A stretch of DNA of 14,775 bases, taken from positions 1 through 14,775 of the forward strand of contig JAHENE010000021.1 in NCBI GenBank assembly GCA_024643305.1. Direction: 5' to 3'. Source of the stretch: Thiobacillaceae bacterium (GTDB taxonomy: Bacteria > Pseudomonadota > Gammaproteobacteria > Burkholderiales > Thiobacillaceae). Shown in pieces: positions 14,197 through 14,775 of the stretch. The notes beneath the pieces were generated by a model that did not search any database, was not told the DNA's origin, and was given only the letters and a program-made list of their open reading frames with translations. The first letter of the stretch is position 1; every line of letters begins with the position of its first letter. The translations under genes and the position numbers were made by a program.

Positions 14197-14775
14197 TTAG
14201 TGGCGCGTATCAGTTGGCTCTATGCCGGGCGTACTGGTAAAGAGCTGTACCGCATCCACCGCATCAAAATGATACAGGCGGCCGCAGAACTCGCAACCGA
14301 TCTCGATTTCATCGCGCTCTTCCAGAATGCTTTCCACTTCCTCCTTGCCCAGCGATTGCAGCATGTCCGCCACTTTCTCGCGCGAGCAAGAGCAGGAGAA
14401 GCTCAGCGGCTCCTGTTCGAAGCGCCGCAGGGTTTCCTCGTGGAACAGGCGCAGCAGCATGTCGTTGGCTGAAAGATCAAGTAGCTCTTCTGGCTTGATG
14501 GTGTCTGCAAGGATGGCCGCGCGGTTCCAGGCGTCTGCATCCATGCCTTCCTGGTCGGGCATGCGCTGCAGCATCATGCCGGCCACCCTGTCCTTGCCTG
14601 TGGTGAGGTAGATGCGGGTGTCGAGCTGTTCGGAGCTTTGCATGTAACGGGCCAGCACTTCGGCCGTCGTGGCACCTTCCAGCGGCACAATGCCCTGATA
14701 GTTTTTCTTGCCGGCCTTGCTCTGGTCCAGCGTCACCACAAAACGGCCGTGACCAAGTTGCTCGGAAAGCGGGCC
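14197..14775 (-). CDS. hslO: Redox-regulated chaperone Hsp33, C-terminal part (5' end outside window)
   Basis: The frame is open from the window edge (Gly-Pro-Leu-Ser-Glu-Gln) to the TAA at 14197-14199, giving 192 of about 290 residues. The GTG at 14739 is internal. KKNYQGIVPLEG and SSEQLDTRIYL are core Hsp33 segments. The C-terminal redox switch is complete: CSC at fragment residues 128-130 and CEFC at 161-164 give C-X-C-X30-C-X2-C, which binds zinc when reduced and forms disulfides on oxidative stress, turning on holdase activity. It lies upstream of the membrane hydrolase on the - strand and faces msrA, another oxidative-damage gene, though they are convergent and not co-transcribed. Confidence 0.96.
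   Translation of the reverse strand, partial: GPLSEQLGHGRFVVTLDQSKAGKKNYQGIVPLEGATTAEVLARYMQSSEQLDTRIYLTTGKDRVAGMMLQRMPDQEGMDADAWNRAAILADTIKPEELLDLSANDMLLRLFHEETLRRFEQEPLSFSCSCSREKVADMLQSLGKEEVESILEERDEIEIGCEFCGRLYHFDAVDAVQLFTSTPGIEPTDTRH

Noticed and set aside
13801..14472. 223-codon + strand frame across the membrane hydrolase and hslO
   Set aside because: It is antisense to two genes with firm family motifs and spans their junction. The product looks like low-complexity shadow sequence.
1..14775. Mobile element, CRISPR array, toxin-antitoxin or defence island
   Set aside because: No transposase, integrase, regularly spaced repeats, tRNA boundary or recognisable defence gene was seen on either strand.

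Overview
This window looks like chromosomal backbone of a betaproteobacterium, probably of the Nitrosomonadales/Sulfuricella/Gallionella type. That placement is inferred from protein similarity recalled by eye and from gene order (surE-pcm-nlpD-rpoS; alaA-hom-thrC); no search was run. Nearly every base is coding, genes are tightly packed, and there is no tRNA, rRNA, insertion sequence, CRISPR array or prophage. No stretch over 300 bases lacks a gene; the largest gaps are 144 bp (4570-4713) and 172 bp (10779-10950).

Region 1 (1-4569, + strand) is one coupled chain: the 3' end of surE, then pcm, nlpD and rpoS, each start codon overlapping the previous stop. A class II-type histone-deacetylase-family hydrolase starts 5 nt after rpoS, and a YrfG-like GMP/IMP 5'-nucleotidase overlaps it by 8 nt. 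The genes fit stationary-phase and repair functions: survival nucleotidase, isoaspartyl repair, cell-separation lipoprotein and sigma-S.

Region 2 (4570-5495) holds a small gene for an unrecognised exported Lys/Pro-rich protein. It has a very strong ribosome binding site, a leader with an inverted repeat, a perfect 12-bp-stem hairpin inside the gene and a run of ten C at its 3' end. It converges on a Mth938/DUF498-domain gene on the - strand.

Region 3 (5464-10137, + strand) is an amino-acid operon: alanine-forming aminotransferase alaA, homoserine dehydrogenase hom and threonine synthase thrC, followed by an overlapping uracil-DNA-glycosylase-superfamily gene. A good sigma-70-like promoter sits at 5464-5492, and a terminator-like hairpin overlaps the last stop codon.

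Region 4 (10138-13138, + strand) carries a YibF-like glutathione S-transferase, a 522-residue lipoprotein with a C-terminal permuted papain-like (YiiX/peptidase C92) domain, and msrA.

Region 5 (13135-14775, - strand) carries hslO (Hsp33, 5' end beyond the window) and then a YdjM-type membrane-bound metal-dependent hydrolase whose stop codon interlocks with that of msrA. MsrA, Hsp33, Pcm, the GST and RpoS give the window a protein-repair and oxidative-stress flavour, but only the rpoS chain shows physical coupling. I saw no clear new multi-gene system. The points most worth a second look are the structured small-protein locus, the unusual UDG-like protein, the permuted papain-like lipoprotein and the rpoS operon extension.
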